Source of the DNA: Dactylosporangium siamense | Lineage (GTDB): Bacteria > Actinomycetota > Actinomycetes > Mycobacteriales > Micromonosporaceae | Direction of reading: 5' to 3' | Length of the DNA stretch: 64,000 nt | Assembly: GCF_016862795.1 (NCBI RefSeq) | Contig: NZ_BONQ01000038.1 | Coordinates: 25,792 to 89,791, forward strand | In this document: piece by piece, positions 61,508 through 64,000 of the stretch | Layout of the letters: each line of letters starts with the position of its first letter | Numbering within the stretch: the stretch's first letter is position 1 | Program-made: the position numbers and the translations under genes | The notes under the pieces: generated by a model | Told to the model about the DNA's origin: nothing | The model's database searches: none | Seen by the model: the letters and a program-made list of their open reading frames with translations, nothing else

Positions 61508-63292
61508 TCACCGCTTGGAGTAGTCGCGGAACCCGCGGCCCACTTTCCGGCCCAGGTAGCCGGCGGTCACCAGGTGCTCCAACAGCGGCGCGGGGGCGAA
61601 GCCGGGCTCGCGCAGCTCCAGGTACAACTCCCGCTGGATGGCGAGCGAGACGTCCAAGCCGACCACGTCGAGCAGCTCGAACGGCCCCATCGGGTAGCCA
61701 CAGCCGAGCTTCATCGCGTAGTCGATGTCGTCCGCGGTCGAGTACGACGCCTCGACCATCTTCACCGCGTCGTTGAGATACGGGAACAGCAGCGCGTTGA
61801 CCACGAACCCGGACCGGTCGGCGCACACCACCGCGTGCTTGGCGAGGGCCCGGCACACCTCGGTCGCGGTGTTCACGGTCGCGTCCGACGTCCGGATCGT
61901 GCGGACCACCTCGACCAGCCCCATCACCGGCGCCGGGTTGAAGAAGTGCAGCCCGATCACGTCCGCGGGGCGCTCGGTCGCGACCGCGCACTCGATCACC
62001 GGCAGGCTCGACGTCGTCGTGGCGAGCACGACCCCCGGCTTGCAGATCTCGTCGAGCGAGGCGAACAGCGCCTTCTTCACCGACAGCTCCTCGACCACCG
62101 CCTCGACCACCAGGTCGACGTCATTCAGGTGGTCGATCGTCGCGGACCACGTGACCCGCCCGATCGCGGCGTCCCGGTCCCGCTCGGTGAGCTTGCCCCG
62201 CACCACGCCCTTGTTGAGGCTGGTCTTGAGCCGCTCGCACACCTGCGCGGACTTCTCCGCGCCCCGGGTCACGGACACGACCTCGAACCCGGCCTTCGCG
62301 AACACCTCGATGATGCCCGTCGCCATCGTGCCGGAGCCGACCACGCCCACCTTCGCGATGTGCGTCGGCCTGCCGCTGTCGTTGCTGGTCGCCGGCGTGA
62401 GCTCGTCGGCCACGACGACCGGCGACCCCGGCTTCTCGTACGTGTAGAACCCCCGCCCCGACTTCCGCCCGAGCAGCCCGGCCGTCACCATCTGCTTGAT
62501 CAGCGGCACCGGCGCGTGCCTGCGGTCCCGGCCGCCGCGCCGGTACATGGTGTCGAGGATCTCGTACGCCGTGTCGAGCCCGATCAGATCCATCAGCGCG
62601 AGCGGCCCCATCGGCAGCCCGCACCCGAGCTTCATGGCCGCGTCGATGTCCTCGCGGGTCGCGTAGCGCGCCTCGACCATGGAGACGGCCTGGTTGAGAT
62701 ACCCGAACAGCAGCGCGTTGGCGATGAACCCGGCCCGGTCCGTGATCGTCACGTCCACCTTGCCGAGCCGCTCGCACAGCGCCTCGATGTCGGTGACCAC
62801 GTCCTGCGACGTCACCACCGTGCGCACCACCTCGACCAGCTTCATGATCGGCGCCGGGTTGAAGAAGTGCATGCCGATGACCTGGTTCGGCCTGGTCGTG
62901 GCCACCGAGATCTCCGTGACCGACAGGCTGGAGGTGTTGGTCGCGAGAATCGCCTCGGGCTTGCAGACCCGATCCAGCTCGGCGAAGATCCGCTGCTTGA
63001 GGTCCAGGTGCTCGGGCACCGCCTCGATCACCAGGTCCACCTCGTGCAACGCGTCCAACCCCACCGCGAACGTGACCCGCCCGAGCAGCGCGTCCCGGTC
63101 GCCGGCGGACAGCTTGCCCTTGGCGACGGCCCGGTCGAGCGACCCGCGCATCGTCACCTCACCCCGGTGCAGCGCCACATCACTGATCTCGACCGCGGTG
63201 ACGGCCACCCCGCTGCGGGCGAAGACCTCGACGATGCCGGCGCCCATGGTGCCCAGCCCGACCACACCCACGGAACCAAACTCGCGCCCCAT
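61508..63292 (-). CDS. 3-hydroxyacyl-CoA dehydrogenase, tandem duplicated (two full domains)
   Basis: A 594-residue protein made of two complete 3-hydroxybutyryl-CoA dehydrogenase units. Unit 1 (about 5-290): VGVVGLGTMGAGIVEVF, NTSSLSVTEI, VIGMHFFNPAP with the catalytic His, and C-terminal LMDLIGLDTAYEIL. Unit 2 (about 313-594): VGVVGSGTMATGIIEVF, TTTSSLPVIE, VIGLHFFNPAP and LLDVVGLDVSLAIQ. They oxidise 3-hydroxyacyl-CoA (or reduce acetoacetyl-CoA) with NAD(P). Such double proteins are known in actinobacteria. ATG 63292 with GGGAGG 7 nt upstream. The motif at 63303-63320 lies just upstream and ties it to the acyl-CoA genes at 25-36 kb. Confidence 0.94.
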   Translation of the reverse strand: MGREFGSVGVVGLGTMGAGIVEVFARSGVAVTAVEISDVALHRGEVTMRGSLDRAVAKGKLSAGDRDALLGRVTFAVGLDALHEVDLVIEAVPEHLDLKQRIFAELDRVCKPEAILATNTSSLSVTEISVATTRPNQVIGMHFFNPAPIMKLVEVVRTVVTSQDVVTDIEALCERLGKVDVTITDRAGFIANALLFGYLNQAVSMVEARYATREDIDAAMKLGCGLPMGPLALMDLIGLDTAYEILDTMYRRGGRDRRHAPVPLIKQMVTAGLLGRKSGRGFYTYEKPGSPVVVADELTPATSNDSGRPTHIAKVGVVGSGTMATGIIEVFAKAGFEVVSVTRGAEKSAQVCERLKTSLNKGVVRGKLTERDRDAAIGRVTWSATIDHLNDVDLVVEAVVEELSVKKALFASLDEICKPGVVLATTTSSLPVIECAVATERPADVIGLHFFNPAPVMGLVEVVRTIRTSDATVNTATEVCRALAKHAVVCADRSGFVVNALLFPYLNDAVKMVEASYSTADDIDYAMKLGCGYPMGPFELLDVVGLDVSLAIQRELYLELREPGFAPAPLLEHLVTAGYLGRKVGRGFRDYSKR

Positions 63293-63302
63293 CGCACGAC
63301 CT

Positions 63303-63320
63303 CCCTAACGACCGCTCAGG
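63303..63320. promoter_or_regulatory. Candidate acyl-CoA-gene operator upstream of the hydroxyacyl-CoA dehydrogenase
   Basis: CCCTAACGACCGCTCAGG matches the icmA-side site CCTGAACGATCGCTCAGG at 15 of 18 positions. It begins 11 nt upstream of the start codon and overlaps the ribosome site region, so binding could block transcript elongation or initiation. Confidence 0.55.
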
Positions 63321-64000
63321 TTACTGGCGAGTCTCCCATGCCACCCCCACCCAGCGCCCTGTGGGATTTCTGGCTGTGCTGGCCGGGGGCTGCGCCACCC
63401 CGCAGCCCCTCATGCTCGCTGCGCTCACACAGCCGCGCGTTCCGCGTTGGCTGGGATCGCGTATACGCGCCCATCCCGTGGCCGGCCGCCCGCGGTCCAC
63501 CTGCCACCACATCCGCCCCACGATCCGTGCCCGTTTGCAGGGCTCCCCGACGGGCGGGCCACCATGATCGAAGGTGCGCACCGGTCGCCCCGATGACCAC
63601 GGAGCGCCTTCGATCATCGCTCCATGATCGAAGGCGCGGGTCGGGACGGAAGGGCGGAGCGGGCGAACGAAGATCGCCGCCCGAACCGCGCGAAGCGATG
63701 GCAACAGCGACCGGGCCACAGCGATCGGTAGCAGCGACCGAGCAGTGCGTCATGTTCGGGGTGCGGGGCCGAGTCGAACACCGTCCGGTGCGGGACCGTT
63801 GTCGTGATCACGGGCATTTCGATGGCACCTGGGCCTGGCGAAGTTCCAGCGTGAGCGCAGCGATGAACCATGAACGAACCTCGACCGAAGCTGGACGGAT
63901 CGGGCTGTCGCTGCCCGCTGACCGGCGAGGGCGGCAATCGGCAGTGGCCGGCACCCGGCAACCCGGCGAGCTGCCACGAGCCGACGCCTCCGGCGGCAGA
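63321..64000. other. 680-nt region without a convincing gene
   Basis: Open frames here are short, rich in Arg/Pro/Ser, and lack ribosome sites and family motifs. Three copies of CATGATCGAAGGYGC-type sequence (63563, 63604 inverted, 63623) are present. The right-hand part, 63700-64000, shows nothing recognisable; a gene may begin beyond the window. Confidence 0.55.
63604..63637. repeat. Palindromic stem-loop, with a third copy nearby
   Basis: GCGCCTTCGATCAT (63604-63617) and ATGATCGAAGGCGC (63624-63637) form a perfect 14-bp stem with a CGCTCC loop. A further direct copy, CATGATCGAAGGTGCGC, lies at 63563-63579. It may be a dispersed repeat or a terminator of a gene outside the window. Confidence 0.65.

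Noticed and set aside
63316..63961. Several overlapping short minus-strand frames near the right edge
   Set aside because: Arg/Ser/Pro-rich, mutually overlapping, no ribosome sites; part of the frame is formed by the palindromic repeats.

Overview
The window is high-GC actinobacterial DNA, most likely from the Micromonosporaceae (Actinoplanes/Dactylosporangium/Micromonospora type). This is inferred from very high GC with strong third-position G/C, the 180-kDa class NAD-glutamate dehydrogenase, FilP/Scy-like coiled-coil proteins beside mce-thiolase-meaB, crotonyl-CoA carboxylase/reductase, and frequent GTG/TTG starts. No tRNA, rRNA, transposase, integrase or CRISPR array was found.

Layout. 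0-8 kb: a truncated Hsp70-like protein and a DUF6232 protein, an enoyl-CoA hydratase, ABC transporter genes, and a divergent ROK regulator/GH3 beta-N-acetylhexosaminidase pair. 7.8-18 kb: the 1619-residue glutamate dehydrogenase, a class B penicillin-binding protein, an arginase-family protein with a 460-residue low-complexity tail, and a thioredoxin-fold co-chaperone. 18-32 kb: three paralogous ~1000-residue FtsX-type permeases with three ABC ATPases, two of which end in an AbrB-like domain. Lodged between them are an isobutyryl-CoA mutase large subunit and an Asp23/Gls24 protein. 32-36.4 kb: MeaB GTPase, acetyl-CoA acetyltransferase, methylmalonyl-CoA epimerase and crotonyl-CoA carboxylase/reductase. 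Together with the mutase and the 3-hydroxyacyl-CoA dehydrogenase at 61.5-63.3 kb they form a C4-C5 acyl-CoA set (acetoacetyl-CoA, crotonyl-CoA, ethylmalonyl-/butyryl-/isobutyryl-CoA). A shared palindromic motif lies upstream of most of these genes and suggests one regulator. 36.7-40.2 kb: two DivIVA/FilP/Scy-like coiled-coil proteins, probably polar cytoskeleton.

40.3-61.1 kb is a polysaccharide locus of the Wzx/Wzy type: a membrane-anchored beta-helix protein, PIG-L deacetylase, glucose-1-phosphate cytidylyltransferase, two C-methyltransferase-family proteins, an NDP-sugar epimerase, several glycosyltransferases, a flippase, two PLP aminotransferases, a sugar oxidoreductase, an initiating phosphoglycosyl transferase, a chain-length protein and an O-antigen ligase/polymerase. 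Flippase, initiating transferase and chain-length protein all carry short acidic Thr-x-x-Ile/Leu motifs in predicted cytosolic tails, which may mark control by Ser/Thr kinases and FHA proteins.

The last 680 bases hold no convincing gene, only short palindromic repeats. Convergent gene pairs are usually separated by strong hairpins; two of these (4.9 and 7.8 kb) share the same core and look like copies of one dispersed palindromic element. Functions are inferred from motifs and recalled family knowledge; no searches could be run.
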